From contig NZ_JABFNN010000030.1 of assembly GCF_013090115.1 (NCBI RefSeq), positions 248,001-312,000 of the forward strand: a stretch of 64,000 bases of DNA, given 5' to 3'. This document shows, one piece after another, positions 47,201 through 54,876 of the stretch. The notes beneath the pieces were generated by a model. The model made no database searches. It saw only the letters and a program-made list of their open reading frames with translations, and was not told the origin of the DNA. The DNA comes from Flagellimonas amphidinii. Its GTDB lineage: Bacteria; Bacteroidota; Bacteroidia; Flavobacteriales; Flavobacteriaceae. Position numbers and translations under genes: made by a program. The first letter of the stretch is position 1. Every line of letters begins with the position of its first letter.

Positions 47201-47405
47201 GGTGATTGAAGCAGGGGCAGTGCGGACCACACCTATTCTGCTCACTGCGGGTACCGTGGTCATAGGAGCCTTTGTGATACTTTTTGACCCCATTTTCCAA
47301 GGGTTGGCCATTTCCTTGATGGGAGGAACCATTGCATCCACTGTTTTGACGCTTCTGGTAGTGCCCTTGGTCTATTATATGATTGAACGTAAAAAATACG
47401 ACTAG
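44214..47405 (+). CDS. RND-family efflux permease
   Basis: Inner membrane proton-driven pump of 1063 residues with 12 helices and two large periplasmic loops. Visible hallmarks are the first helix with FLIPREEEPQIDVPMADIFVGYPGAGP, TM4 with ALVFVTGIVVDDSIIIAENMHRH, and the C-terminal helices with TSFIGMIALAGIMVRNSVLLIDFVNL. TM4 contains adjacent acidic residues (VVDDS) that suit proton relay. It fits the AcrB-like branch without clear metal-pump signatures. The operator upstream ties it to sulfur oxidation genes; a toxic sulfur species or a linked small molecule may be the substrate. Confidence 0.92.
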   Translation: MKDGLAGKIARGFIGSKLTVLLMIVFMVIGVYSSFLIPREEEPQIDVPMADIFVGYPGAGPTEVESRITKPLEKIISNIKGVEYVYSTSMKEQGMVIVQFYVGEDIERSLVRLYDEINKHMDQMPEGVTMPLVKTRAIDDVPMLALTLWSESYDDFQLREISGELMNEIEKVNDVSITKKIGGRNRQLRVEVDKDKMAESGLDFLAIAQMVKANNQQMDSGNFYANDTEFHISTGNFLGSKQDLENLIVGTKQGQPVYLRQIASVTDGPELPKNYVSLGFGAANEKSEQFKSEYPAVTISVAKRKGADAMKIADIVLEKVERLKTTLIPDEVHVEVTRNYGQTASQKVSELLLHLIGAIIAVTFVVMLAMGWRGGLVVFLSVPITFALTLLSYYMLDYTLNRITLFALVFVTGIVVDDSIIIAENMHRHFKMKRLPFKDAALYAINEVGNPTILATFTVIASVLPMAFVSGLMGPYMSPMPIGASIAMLLSLFVALTITPYLGYLFLREKDKKQEEKPVAKMQDSFIYRMYDRFERPLIENRKKRWLFLGITFFLLMASIAMFFTKSVAVKMLPFDNKNEFQVVIDLPEGTTLERTAVVAKEVGAYLSTRPEVVNYQSYVGTSAPITFNGLVRHYDLRGGSNMADIQVNLTDKHDRSDQSHDIAKLLRPKIQELGKKYHANIKVVEVPPGPPVLSTIVAEVYGPDYEKQIEIADMVKAILENTADVVDVDWMVEDDQKEFDFVIDKEKAMLYGITPQQIVQTMGMAFRGNPITHIYSEDSYDQIGILLTIAEKEKSNLDKIQQLKIASTQGNMVSVGDLVNIKEQIKAKSIYRKNQKRVVYVMSDMAGKLESPVYAILGMTDKLNQLELPKGYSINELYMEQPDFEDDYTVKWDGEWQITLEVFRDLGIAFLGVIVIIYMLIVGWFQNFKAPMVMMVAIPLSLIGIVLGHWILGAFFTATSFIGMIALAGIMVRNSVLLIDFVNLRLKDGVPFKQAVIEAGAVRTTPILLTAGTVVIGAFVILFDPIFQGLAISLMGGTIASTVLTLLVVPLVYYMIERKKYD

Positions 47406-47408
47406 ACA

Positions 47409-47714
47409 ATGAAAATGATACTTGTAACGACCGTTGAGGAATATAAAAGTGAAGTTTTCAAACTTTTCAAAAAGGCAGGAATAAAAAACTTCAGTGGATC
47501 TGACATTGATGGGTATAAGAATATCCCCTCTTTGCTTTATTCCAGCAGTTGGTTTCCCAGTGAAAGGGGCGGGGCTGCATCCAATCTGTTTTTTTCTTTC
47601 ACAGATGAAGAAAAGGTGACAGAGTTGTTTAAATATTTGGAGGAGTTCAATGGTCAGAGCACTGGTACTAATCCCATAAGGGCAGTCGAAATTCCAGTGG
47701 AACGAACCATATAA
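47409..47714 (+). CDS. Small P-II-like protein linked to RND pump
   Basis: Cytosolic protein of 101 residues with a beta-alpha-beta pattern (MILVTTVEEYKSEVFKLFKKAGIKNFSG...EKVTELFKYLEEF...IRAVEIPVE). The pattern resembles ferredoxin-like, P-II-related proteins such as DUF3240, which often follow RND genes. It starts 3 bases after the permease stop. A regulatory or ligand-sensing role for the pump is inferred. The fold call is tentative. Confidence 0.6.
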   Translation: MKMILVTTVEEYKSEVFKLFKKAGIKNFSGSDIDGYKNIPSLLYSSSWFPSERGGAASNLFFSFTDEEKVTELFKYLEEFNGQSTGTNPIRAVEIPVERTI

Positions 47715-47725
47715 AAAACAAAGAA

Positions 47726-47911
47726 ATGAGAAATAGAATTGTACGTGGTGTAGCGGGAAGCTTTATCTTGATCAGCTTGATCTTGGCCGTTTATATAAAT
47801 ATAAATTGGCTCTGGTTCACAGCTTTTGTTGGGGTAAACCTACTGCAGTCCTCTTTGACCAAATGGTGTCTCTTGGAGGATATCCTTAAAAAATTTGGGA
47901 TTTCAAAGTAG
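47726..47911 (+). CDS. DUF2892 (YgaP-like) small membrane protein
   Basis: Protein of 61 residues with two helices (GVAGSFILISLILAVYI and WLWFTAFVGVNLLQSSLT) and the ending WCLLEDILKKFGI. This matches the DUF2892 membrane module also found at the C-terminus of the rhodanese YgaP. Free DUF2892 proteins are common in persulfide dioxygenase operons. It follows the P-II-like gene by 11 bases. Confidence 0.85.
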   Translation: MRNRIVRGVAGSFILISLILAVYININWLWFTAFVGVNLLQSSLTKWCLLEDILKKFGISK

Positions 47912-47975
47912 ATAGGACCTAGGACAAATTTGTTTTCTGGGTGTTTTTCTTCATTTTTGCTCAAAATAGAAGAAG

Positions 47976-48527
47976 ATGTTATATCAAACTTGGCCTTGGT
48001 ATGTTTCGGGCCCTCTTATTACCCTGATCATGGCAATTTTGATTTTGATGGGGAAGCGATTTGGAATGTCCTCAAATCTAGAAACCTTTTGTTCCATAGG
48101 TGGAGCAGGGAAGTTTGTGGATTATTTTAAAATAGACCTCAAATCTAAAAAATGGAGTTTATTGGTAGTTTTGGGTGCAATAATTGGAGGATTTGTTGCA
48201 GCTCATTTTCTGTCTCCAAATGCTTCAGTGGAAATTTCATCAAATACTATTGAAAAGCTACACGAACTTAAGTTCAACAGTGCTGGTACAAGCTATTTGC
48301 CCACCGAACTTTTCAGTTTTGAAGCGCTTAATCAACCTAAAGTTTGGATTATTTTACTTGTGGCGGGACTTTTGGTAGGTTTTGGGGCTCGTTATGCAAG
48401 CGGATGTACATCAGGACATGCTATTTCAGGATTGAGCAATCTTCAATTACCTTCATTGATAGCCGTAATCGGCTTTTTTGTTGGAGGACTTTTTATGGTT
48501 CACGTATTATTTCCATTAATTTTTTGA
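47976..48527 (+). CDS. YeeE/YedE (TsuA-like) sulfur transporter, first half
   Basis: Inner membrane protein of 183 residues with four or five helices. The conserved YeeE/YedE sulfur motif is ARYASGCTSGHAISGLS near residues 140-156, with the cysteine used by thiosulfate importers to bind sulfur. It forms a pair with the next gene, 2 bases away. A role in moving thiosulfate or sulfane sulfur is likely. A 64-base gap separates it from the DUF2892 gene, and I saw no shared operator there, so read-through from the RND promoter is plausible. Confidence 0.87.
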   Translation: MLYQTWPWYVSGPLITLIMAILILMGKRFGMSSNLETFCSIGGAGKFVDYFKIDLKSKKWSLLVVLGAIIGGFVAAHFLSPNASVEISSNTIEKLHELKFNSAGTSYLPTELFSFEALNQPKVWIILLVAGLLVGFGARYASGCTSGHAISGLSNLQLPSLIAVIGFFVGGLFMVHVLFPLIF

Positions 48528-48529
48528 TT

Positions 48530-48943
48530 ATGAGAAGTTTGGGTTTTGTTATTGTGGGAATCTTTTTTGGTGTTGTGCTTTATAAATCTGAAGCCGCATC
48601 CTGGTTCCGAATTTATGAAATGTTCCAATTTGATTCTTTCCATATGTATGGAATCATTAGTTCAGCTGTATTATTGGGTGTAATCTTTGTGCAATGGGTG
48701 AAACGATCGGAAAGCAAATCTTTTTTTGGAGAGCAAATAAAAATTGCTGATAAGGAACGTTCATTCACCAGATATGCTGTAGGGGGTATCTTGTTTGGAT
48801 TAGGATGGGCATTGGCGGGAGCTTGTCCAGGGCCCATGTATGTGCTGGCCGGAGCAGGATTTTGGACTATTTTGATAGTACTATTTGGCGCTATCCTAGG
48901 GGCTTTTTTATACGGGGTTTTGAGGGATAAATTACCTCATTAA
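48530..48943 (+). CDS. YeeE/YedE-type sulfur transporter, second half (DUF6691)
   Basis: Inner membrane protein of 137 residues. I start at ATG 48530 (MRSLGFVIVGIFFG), 2 bases after the previous stop; the longer open frame to 48344 overlaps the first half out of frame. The second sulfur motif is GWALAGACPGPMYVLAGAG, again with a central cysteine. The two short proteins together correspond to one full-length YeeE/YedE transporter split in two. Confidence 0.87.
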   Translation: MRSLGFVIVGIFFGVVLYKSEAASWFRIYEMFQFDSFHMYGIISSAVLLGVIFVQWVKRSESKSFFGEQIKIADKERSFTRYAVGGILFGLGWALAGACPGPMYVLAGAGFWTILIVLFGAILGAFLYGVLRDKLPH

Positions 48944-49047
48944 GTTGATTTTAACGGGGAATTATTGCAAAACGACGAACATGATTCCTATTTTTTTTAG
49001 AAGGTAGTAGCTTTGTTGCTGAAGCTCCCCAGTCTAAAAAACCCCAA

Positions 49048-49452
49048 ATGAAACTTACTGTTTGTATTATTGATGATGACTTGGTGTCGCAATTTGCTAC
49101 GCGGTACTGTATTCAACAATCTCATGCCGAATTTGATATTGTGACATGCTCTAGTGGAGAAGAAGGACTCTCCACCTGTTTTGATATGTTCGAGAATGAT
49201 GGAAAGCTGCCAGATATCATCTTTTTGGACTTGGTAATGGATGGTATGGACGGATGGACCTTTTTAGAGAATCTTCGGAATCTGTTCAAAAGAGATAAAT
49301 TACCAAGAGTCTATATTCTTTCTGCATTTGTAAATACAAAGGATAGAACCATTGCTAAAGAACACAAATTGATTTCTGGTTATGTTGATAAACCTTTGTC
49401 CAGAAATTATTTGGAAAAGATACTTCAACATGAAAAAACAGCTTCCCGTTAA
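49048..49452 (+). CDS. Orphan single-domain response regulator
   Basis: Receiver domain only, 134 residues, no output domain. The acidic cluster IIDDD is at residues 7-11, the phospho-acceptor is Asp61 (FLDLVMDGMDGW), and the conserved lysine is in YVDKPLS. No histidine kinase lies near. It would act by protein contact, as in phosphorelays or the CheY type. Confidence 0.9.
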   Translation: MKLTVCIIDDDLVSQFATRYCIQQSHAEFDIVTCSSGEEGLSTCFDMFENDGKLPDIIFLDLVMDGMDGWTFLENLRNLFKRDKLPRVYILSAFVNTKDRTIAKEHKLISGYVDKPLSRNYLEKILQHEKTASR

Positions 49453-49542
49453 TTTTCATTTAGTTTATTTGTTGGGCTGAAAGCGAAAGTTCACGTGTAA
49501 ATTTCTTGAAAAAACATATTTTTGCAATCCATTTTTAGGAAT

Positions 49543-49614
49543 GGCCCCGTAGTTCAATGGATAGAATAGAAGTTTCCTAAACTTTAGATGCAAGTTCGAT
49601 TCTTGCCGGGGCTA
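49543..49614 (+). tRNA. tRNA-Arg (anticodon CCT)
   Basis: A full cloverleaf can be folded by hand. The acceptor arm is GGCCCCG with CGGGGCT (49607-49613), with one G-U pair at the end. The D arm is GTTC/GAAT, the anticodon stem GAAGT/ACTTT with loop TTCCTAA, and the T arm GCAAG/CTTGC with loop TTCGATT. The anticodon CCT reads AGG (Arg). The discriminator base is A at 49614, and CCA is not encoded. Confidence 0.93.
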
Positions 49615-49662
49615 CTTTTACAGTTTTAAAGGAGTTCACAGAAAATCAATATTTTTTGATTT

Positions 49663-49947
49663 TCATTTGGTTATATTTTTTTTGATTTCATCTTGATAGC
49701 ACCAAGCAAATCTTGACCATGGTTTTGGAAGAATTGATGTCACTACGGGATGCCCCGTTTCTTCAAAATGTTTTTGGGCGTGTTTGTTTGGGGATGAGTT
49801 GCAACACAGCACCGCACCACAAGTTTGACATAATCGTAAATGATTCCACTTACCGCCAATCTTTACACATTCCTCACACACTTTCTTTTTAGTGGTTTTA
49901 AAATCCACAATATTCAAGTGCTCACAATAAACCTTTGAATCTTGCAT
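49663..49947 (-). CDS. UBP-type zinc finger protein
   Basis: Small cytosolic protein of 94 residues with the ZnF-UBP pattern: C-E-H at the start, CEECVKIGGKWNHLRLCQTCGAVLCCNSS, then HAQKHFEETGHPV. In eukaryotes the domain binds the ubiquitin C-terminus; in bacteria its role is unclear. It is the last gene of the sigma-54 operon, 6 bases after the FAD oxidoreductase, and is often found fused or adjacent to such reductases. Confidence 0.87.
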   Translation of the reverse strand: MQDSKVYCEHLNIVDFKTTKKKVCEECVKIGGKWNHLRLCQTCGAVLCCNSSPNKHAQKHFEETGHPVVTSILPKPWSRFAWCYQDEIKKNITK

Positions 49948-49953
49948 ATTGTA

Positions 49954-51594
49954 CTAGACTTTCACTTTTCTTTCTGCCAAGTATCGGTGTATTTGGCTAA
50001 TTGCCATAGAACCTTCCCCTACAGCAGATGCTACTCTTTTTACTGAACCTTTTCGTACATCTCCGACAGCAAAGAATCCTGGAATGCTTGTTTCCAATGA
50101 CTGAGGTTTTCTTTCCTCATAAATAGAACAAGAAGTCATTTCATCAGCAGTTACATCGGGTCCAGTATAGATGAAACCTTTTTCATCTGTGGATATGATT
50201 CCATTGAGCCATTCAGAACAAGGTTTTGCCCCGATAAAAGTGAACAGGTTTGAAATCCAAATTGTTTGTCGTTCTCCATTAGTATCTAAAATCAGGGACT
50301 CTAGGTGATTTTCACCATTAAGCTGAACGACATTACTTTCTTTATGGATGGTGATATTTGGTGTCGCCTCAATTCGCTGAACGAGGTAGTCACTCATTTT
50401 TGACCCCAAATCATTGCCCCTAATTATAATGTGTGCCTCTCTGGCGTATTCCGCCAAAAAAAGCACAGCTTGTCCAGCGGAATTTCCTCCTCCAACAACA
50501 CTTACAATTTCATTATTGCACGCTGCTGCATTCATTCCTGTGGCAGAATAGTAAATACCTCTACCTTCAAATTTCTCAATATTTTCAATGGGTAAACGCC
50601 GGTAATTTGCACCTGTTGCTGCGATTATTGTTTTTGCTTTGACCTGTTTGTTATTTGAAGCCAAAAGCGTGAAATAATCACCATTGTATATTACTTTTTC
50701 CGCTCTGTGAGGAATTGAAATATGACAGCCAAATTTTTGGGCTTGTATAAAGGCTTTATTGGCTAAATCACTTCCTGAAATACCAGTTGGGAAACCTAAA
50801 TAATTTTCAATTTTTGAACTCTTTCCTGCCTGTCCTCCAGGTGCGTTGCTATCGATTGTAACAACACTTAGCCCTTCAGAAGCAGCATAAACGGATGCTG
50901 CAAGACCAGACGGGCCAGCACCAACCACTAAAACATCATATAACTCATCACCAAAGTCAACCAAAACACCAGTGTGTTCAGCTAATTCTGCTATAGTTGG
51001 TTTTTTGAGCAATTCACCCGAAGCACCCAATACTATAGGTAAATCACTTTCATCAAGGTTAAAATTTTTTAGTAATTGATAGGCCTCAGGGGATTGCTCA
51101 ACGTTTAAAAAAGTATGCCAAATATGATTTTTATCCATGAAGTCCCTAAGCGCATAGGTCTCCTTAGATTTTTCTGTTCCGATAATTTTAATGCCTCCAT
51201 CAAACTCTTTGAGCATTGTCTCCTGCCTTTGGATAAATGCAGTTAGCAATACATCTCCAATGTCGCTTTGTTTGGAAATCAATTCTTTGAGCGAATCTGG
51301 TTTAATCCGTAATAGCGTAGAGCCTTTGCTTGCATAGGCATTAAATTGAGCAGTTTTACTAGATAACATACTGTTATCACCAGTAAATTCATTAATACCG
51401 TGAGTGACAATAATATTTACTTTGTCCGTTTCGTCCATCACACATACTTCTCCTTCAAGCACAACAAAGAAGTCATACGTTAAATCACCTGCCTTGAAAA
51501 CCAGTGTTTGTACATCAAAATCTTCTACAGTGCCATATTCTTTTAAAATGCTGATTTGTTTTTGCGTCAATATGGGAAATCGTGGGTCGGTCAT
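49954..51594 (-). CDS. Cyclic-nucleotide-binding-domain FAD oxidoreductase, thioredoxin-reductase-like
   Basis: Cytosolic protein of 546 residues. A cNMP-binding-like domain (about 1-130, with DLTYDFFVVLEGEVCVMDE) is followed by a glutaredoxin-like segment (about 145-210). A thioredoxin-reductase-type FAD/NAD(P)H module comes last (VVGAGPSGLAASVYAASEGL; SVVGGGNSAGQAVLFLA; FAVGDVRKGSVKRVASAVGEG). The redox-active CxxC expected before the NADPH domain is missing; that site reads SATGMNAAAC. So it is probably not a thioredoxin reductase but a flavin reductase using another acceptor. Confidence 0.85.
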   Translation of the reverse strand: MTDPRFPILTQKQISILKEYGTVEDFDVQTLVFKAGDLTYDFFVVLEGEVCVMDETDKVNIIVTHGINEFTGDNSMLSSKTAQFNAYASKGSTLLRIKPDSLKELISKQSDIGDVLLTAFIQRQETMLKEFDGGIKIIGTEKSKETYALRDFMDKNHIWHTFLNVEQSPEAYQLLKNFNLDESDLPIVLGASGELLKKPTIAELAEHTGVLVDFGDELYDVLVVGAGPSGLAASVYAASEGLSVVTIDSNAPGGQAGKSSKIENYLGFPTGISGSDLANKAFIQAQKFGCHISIPHRAEKVIYNGDYFTLLASNNKQVKAKTIIAATGANYRRLPIENIEKFEGRGIYYSATGMNAAACNNEIVSVVGGGNSAGQAVLFLAEYAREAHIIIRGNDLGSKMSDYLVQRIEATPNITIHKESNVVQLNGENHLESLILDTNGERQTIWISNLFTFIGAKPCSEWLNGIISTDEKGFIYTGPDVTADEMTSCSIYEERKPQSLETSIPGFFAVGDVRKGSVKRVASAVGEGSMAISQIHRYLAERKVKV

Positions 51595-51604
51595 AACTTT
51601 AGTT

Positions 51605-52171
51605 TTAAATTTTTTCTACTGTTTTATTCGGGATAAACCAAAGTGCGGCAACTAAAACATAAATTAGGATTGCAAAAATTGGTTTGATGAAACTTGCTGC
51701 TGTACCTAAACCATAAAGTACTAGGGAGAGGTGTGTTTTCCATTCGTTTTTGTATGCTTTCCTCAGCTTAGTTTGTTCATCATGATGAGAACTTAATGTC
51801 TTTATTAAAATAGTCCAAGCGATACTTGACATAAAAAGAACAAAACCATAAACTGCTGTAGGTATTTGTTCAAAATGGTTTTCTCCCATAAAACCTGTAG
51901 CAAATGGCAACAGAGAGAGCCAAAAAAGCAAGTGCAGATTTGCCCACAAGACCTTGCCGTTAACCACTTCAGAAACATGCATCAAATGGTGATGGTTGTT
52001 CCAATAAATGCCTAAGTAAATGAAACTTAAAATATAGGTCACAAAAGTTGGAATAATAGGACTTAAACTTGCCAAATCATTGCCTTCTGGCACTTTTAAT
52101 TCCAAAACCATAATTGTTATGATAATGGCTAGTACACCATCGCTAAATGCTTCTAGTCTATTTGTTTTCAT
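51605..52171 (-). CDS. TMEM175-family potassium channel-like protein
   Basis: Inner membrane protein of 188 residues with about six helices. The first helix carries the family signature RLEAFSDGVLAIIITIMVLELKVP (RxxxFSD motif), the pore-lining segment of TMEM175 channels. It lies in the sigma-54 run, 10 bases before the FAD oxidoreductase gene. Ion selectivity not shown. Confidence 0.85.
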   Translation of the reverse strand: MKTNRLEAFSDGVLAIIITIMVLELKVPEGNDLASLSPIIPTFVTYILSFIYLGIYWNNHHHLMHVSEVVNGKVLWANLHLLFWLSLLPFATGFMGENHFEQIPTAVYGFVLFMSSIAWTILIKTLSSHHDEQTKLRKAYKNEWKTHLSLVLYGLGTAASFIKPIFAILIYVLVAALWFIPNKTVEKI

Positions 52172-52231
52172 GTATAGTTTGGTTTTTAAAGTCCTAATTC
52201 TTTTCCTCTTAGTACTTCATAGCATTATTAA

Positions 52232-52441
52232 CTATAATTTATAACTTAAAGCACCAGAAGGGCAAGCATCTATTTGCTGTTTCAATGCTTCCACCGATGC
52301 GTTTTCTGGTTTTATCCATGGGCGGTCTTTTGGATTATATACTTCTGGTAAAGTCTTTACACATATACCCGAATGAATACATTTTTGTGGTTTCCATACA
52401 ACTGTAAAATCTCCTTTTTGATATTCTTTTATTTTTTCCAT
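52232..52441 (-). CDS. YjdI-like (4Fe-4S) mono-cluster protein
   Basis: Cytosolic protein of 69 residues with Cys at CIHSGICVKTLPEVY and CPSGAL, the pattern of the divergent 4Fe-4S domain seen in YjdI. It is paired with the GNAT gene 2 bases upstream, as yjdI and yjdJ are in E. coli. Role unknown; an electron-transfer or metal-sensing role is possible. Confidence 0.85.
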   Translation of the reverse strand: MEKIKEYQKGDFTVVWKPQKCIHSGICVKTLPEVYNPKDRPWIKPENASVEALKQQIDACPSGALSYKL

Positions 52442-52443
52442 AA

Positions 52444-52728
52444 TTAAGGTTTTAGTACATCCTGTATATCCTCTAATTTTTTAAACATTGCATTTGCGAA
52501 TGGGCACAAGGGTAGGATTTTCAAATTCTTCTCCCGAGCCATCTCAACAATCTTATAGAGCAATTTTTTACCAACGCCTTTACCGTTATACTCTTGTTCT
52601 ACCTCTGTATGGTCTATAATTATGAAATCACTTCCTGGAATGGAGTAACTCATTAAACCTGCTTTTTTTCCATCTTCACGGGCTATAGCAAACCCTTTAT
52701 TTTCGCGTTCTCTTATTTCTAGTTCCAT
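52444..52728 (-). CDS. GNAT-family N-acetyltransferase (YjdJ-like)
   Basis: Small acetyltransferase of 94 residues with the acetyl-CoA motif VEQEYNGKGVGKKLLYKIVEMAREKNLKILPLCPFA. It belongs to the short YjdJ/NATD1-type group (yeast-like Gcn5 minimal fold). It forms a pair with the Fe-S protein downstream. Substrate unknown. Confidence 0.85.
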   Translation of the reverse strand: MELEIRERENKGFAIAREDGKKAGLMSYSIPGSDFIIIDHTEVEQEYNGKGVGKKLLYKIVEMAREKNLKILPLCPFANAMFKKLEDIQDVLKP

Positions 52729-52729
52729 C

Positions 52730-53044
52730 TTATTGTGGTTTATATTTTAGTTTTTGAATCATATCCGTTGTTAATGGGTTTGCGTAAGCACCATAAGCGT
52801 CCACCAACAAACCTTTCAAATTAAATTTGGGTGCAGAAATAGCAAACAGAATAGAAGAATCATCAGGATTTGATTCCCCTTCAAAACGGTACATTTCGTC
52901 TATTTCAAATTGGTTGGGATATATTTTGTAATCGAATGCTTTGCATTCCACTCTATCACTGCTTAGGTTAAGGTCTTCGGTATAGCCTCTTTTTTGTAAA
53001 TCAGTTATGGCTTCGGTTAACGTATCGTATATCATGGTGTTCAA
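52730..53044 (-). CDS. Conserved protein of unknown function
   Basis: Cytosolic protein of 104 residues starting MNTMIYDTLTEAITDLQKRGYTEDLNLSSD. Homologues in Flavobacteria are often named phosphoribosylpyrophosphate synthetase, but the frame is far too short for that enzyme and has no PRPP-binding loop. The motif FEIDEMYRFEGESNPDDSSILFAISA suggests a small alpha/beta protein. It lies 1 base from each neighbour in the operon. Confidence 0.7.
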   Translation of the reverse strand: MNTMIYDTLTEAITDLQKRGYTEDLNLSSDRVECKAFDYKIYPNQFEIDEMYRFEGESNPDDSSILFAISAPKFNLKGLLVDAYGAYANPLTTDMIQKLKYKPQ

Positions 53045-53045
53045 T

Positions 53046-54422
53046 TTAGAATTTTATTTCTGCTGTAAGTACTGTGTGGAATAATATATTATCCAAACCA
53101 CTTTCATCAAGAAAACCTTGGGGAAAGATTACGTTTGATTCGAATTCCAGAGCAATGAATTTATTGACTTGAAAGCCAGTGATAGTCCCTATTTGATGTC
53201 CAATAAATCGTTCGTCATTAACAGAAGGATATTCAAGTATCAATGGTGGACTGTATACCCCGTCTTCTCGAGAAAATCTCCAAAATGCCACATAATCCAG
53301 AGATAAAGAGAAGTTTCCTAATAGCGTATTTATGTACGGATGAAAGTCAATTAAATTCGATGGTCCAAAACGCGCTACCCTGCCAAAATAAGCTCCCCTT
53401 GGATAGAGTCCGTCAAAGGTATTTAGGTTATTGTCGGTATCACTGGTATCACCGCTAATAGCCTCTGTTTTTAGACCAACTATACCATTTTCACCCAAAA
53501 GCCTAAAAGGATGTTCAATATTGAATGAGGCAGTCCAAGCATTAATCGTTTGGTCTCCAAAACTTCCTGTTTGATAGACAAACTCATTGTTATATGTGAA
53601 ATTTTTCCAAGTCCCAAAATGGCGTAAACCTATAGACACTCTGTTGTCATTGGCAGTTCCTGAATCCCACGTCTTATTTTTTTCTTCTTTGTAGAATACA
53701 TAAAAATCTGTTCCTGTTTGTTCAGTCCAGTTTTGACTCCAATACAAGGCGGCTAAACTTTCCTCTTCAAAATTAAAAGCATCGTTATCAAAAACTCCTT
53801 CTTGCGGTCTTACGGGAACAGCATAAAATCCTTTGATATTTGTATTATCTGTTGTGTATTCAATTTGCGCCATATCAAATGACAAGCGAACATTGGGACC
53901 TTCTCTAACATCTACAAGCCGACCGCTTCCCAAACGCATATTTTGACGTCCCAAAAAAACATTCCAGTTATCGTCAAAATGATACTTGACAAATAATTGA
54001 TTAAAGCTTAATTCGTCTTTATCCACAGGTGCTAATTCTTCTTTACTCGCTATAAGGCTGGTGTTTAGTTCAGCAAAAACTTCTAATTTATCCGCAACTC
54101 TTAGGTGAGAATGCAATTGAATTCTATTTAGAAACCAAACATCATTTTGGTCTTCTTCAGACGAAAATTGCTCGTTTATAAAAGCTTCAGATTGCACTCT
54201 ATAACTACCTCCAAAACTCAAGGTGGTTTTATTCCCAAGAGGAATTAGCTTGAAATTTTCGTAAAAGTTCTTTGTTTCCTCTGCAGGTATTTCAATTTGG
54301 TCATTTTGCCTTAGCAAACTAAAATTAAAAGAAGATTCTTTTTGTTTTTCGTTCTCTTGAGCCCATATAGGCTTGACCAACGCAAGACAAATTATTAGTA
54401 GTATGTTGCTCCACGCTTTCAT
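53046..54422 (-). CDS. Alginate-export-family outer membrane porin
   Basis: Outer membrane beta-barrel of 458 residues (signal ending PIWAQ). The alternating strands and SFGGSYRVQSEAFINEQF, NVFLGRQNMRLGSGRLVDVREGPNVRLSFD are typical of the AlgE-like alginate export family, which in most bacteria are uptake or exit porins with no link to alginate. The barrel ends in AEIKF. Its substrate could be the compound handled by the secreted enzymes in the same operon. Confidence 0.85.
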   Translation of the reverse strand: MKAWSNILLIICLALVKPIWAQENEKQKESSFNFSLLRQNDQIEIPAEETKNFYENFKLIPLGNKTTLSFGGSYRVQSEAFINEQFSSEEDQNDVWFLNRIQLHSHLRVADKLEVFAELNTSLIASKEELAPVDKDELSFNQLFVKYHFDDNWNVFLGRQNMRLGSGRLVDVREGPNVRLSFDMAQIEYTTDNTNIKGFYAVPVRPQEGVFDNDAFNFEEESLAALYWSQNWTEQTGTDFYVFYKEEKNKTWDSGTANDNRVSIGLRHFGTWKNFTYNNEFVYQTGSFGDQTINAWTASFNIEHPFRLLGENGIVGLKTEAISGDTSDTDNNLNTFDGLYPRGAYFGRVARFGPSNLIDFHPYINTLLGNFSLSLDYVAFWRFSREDGVYSPPLILEYPSVNDERFIGHQIGTITGFQVNKFIALEFESNVIFPQGFLDESGLDNILFHTVLTAEIKF

Positions 54423-54425
54423 ATT

Positions 54426-54875
54426 TTAAAATCGTCTTATTAATAAAACACCTGCTACCAAAAAGGCTACACCTAGTAATCGTTGCCAGTTGATTTGTTT
54501 CACAGGTAATCCCAATAATCCATAATGGTCTAGAACAAGTGAAACTGTCATTTGACCTGCAACGACGAGGACAAAAGTGAGTGCCGTACCAAGCTTTGGG
54601 GCAAGAATGATAACCGCAGCAACATAAAATGCTCCAAGTATACCAGCAGTCCAGACTACAGGGGAAACTGTTTTGACTTGTGTTATGGATGAGAAATCAA
54701 ATTTGAGTATAAAGAGGTATATCAATAGCCCAATCGTACCAATGAAAAATGAAGCAAAGGCGGCAAATATGGGTTGATTAACAGATTTACCAAGCTGTAC
54801 GTTTAATCCCGCTTGTAGCGGCAATACTGCTCCTGCTACAATTGCAAGTAAAATGAATAAGATTTGAGATTTCAT
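54426..54875 (-). CDS. DMT-superfamily small transporter (YdcZ-like)
   Basis: Inner membrane protein of 149 residues with five helices, of the YdcZ/DUF606 branch of the drug/metabolite transporters (ILLAIVAGAVLPLQAGLNVQLGK ... ALTFVLVVAGQMTVSLVLDHYG). These half-size proteins work as dimers. It lies 1 base after DoxX and 3 bases before the porin gene. Confidence 0.85.
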   Translation of the reverse strand: MKSQILFILLAIVAGAVLPLQAGLNVQLGKSVNQPIFAAFASFFIGTIGLLIYLFILKFDFSSITQVKTVSPVVWTAGILGAFYVAAVIILAPKLGTALTFVLVVAGQMTVSLVLDHYGLLGLPVKQINWQRLLGVAFLVAGVLLIRRF

Positions 54876-54876
54876 T

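Noticed and set aside
44214..47405. Antisense frames inside the RND permease (for example 44265-45251) as genes
   Set aside because: Residue composition is unlike real proteins (rich in His, Phe, Gly runs) and they mirror the codon pattern of the sense gene.
48344..48943. Longer version of the second YeeE/YedE gene starting at 48344
   Set aside because: The first 62 codons overlap the first YeeE/YedE gene out of frame and have no membrane-protein character. The ATG at 48530 gives a standard start 2 bases after the previous stop.
52730..53044. Phosphoribosylpyrophosphate synthetase
   Set aside because: Only 104 residues and no PRPP-binding loop; the name used for homologues is not supported by the sequence.
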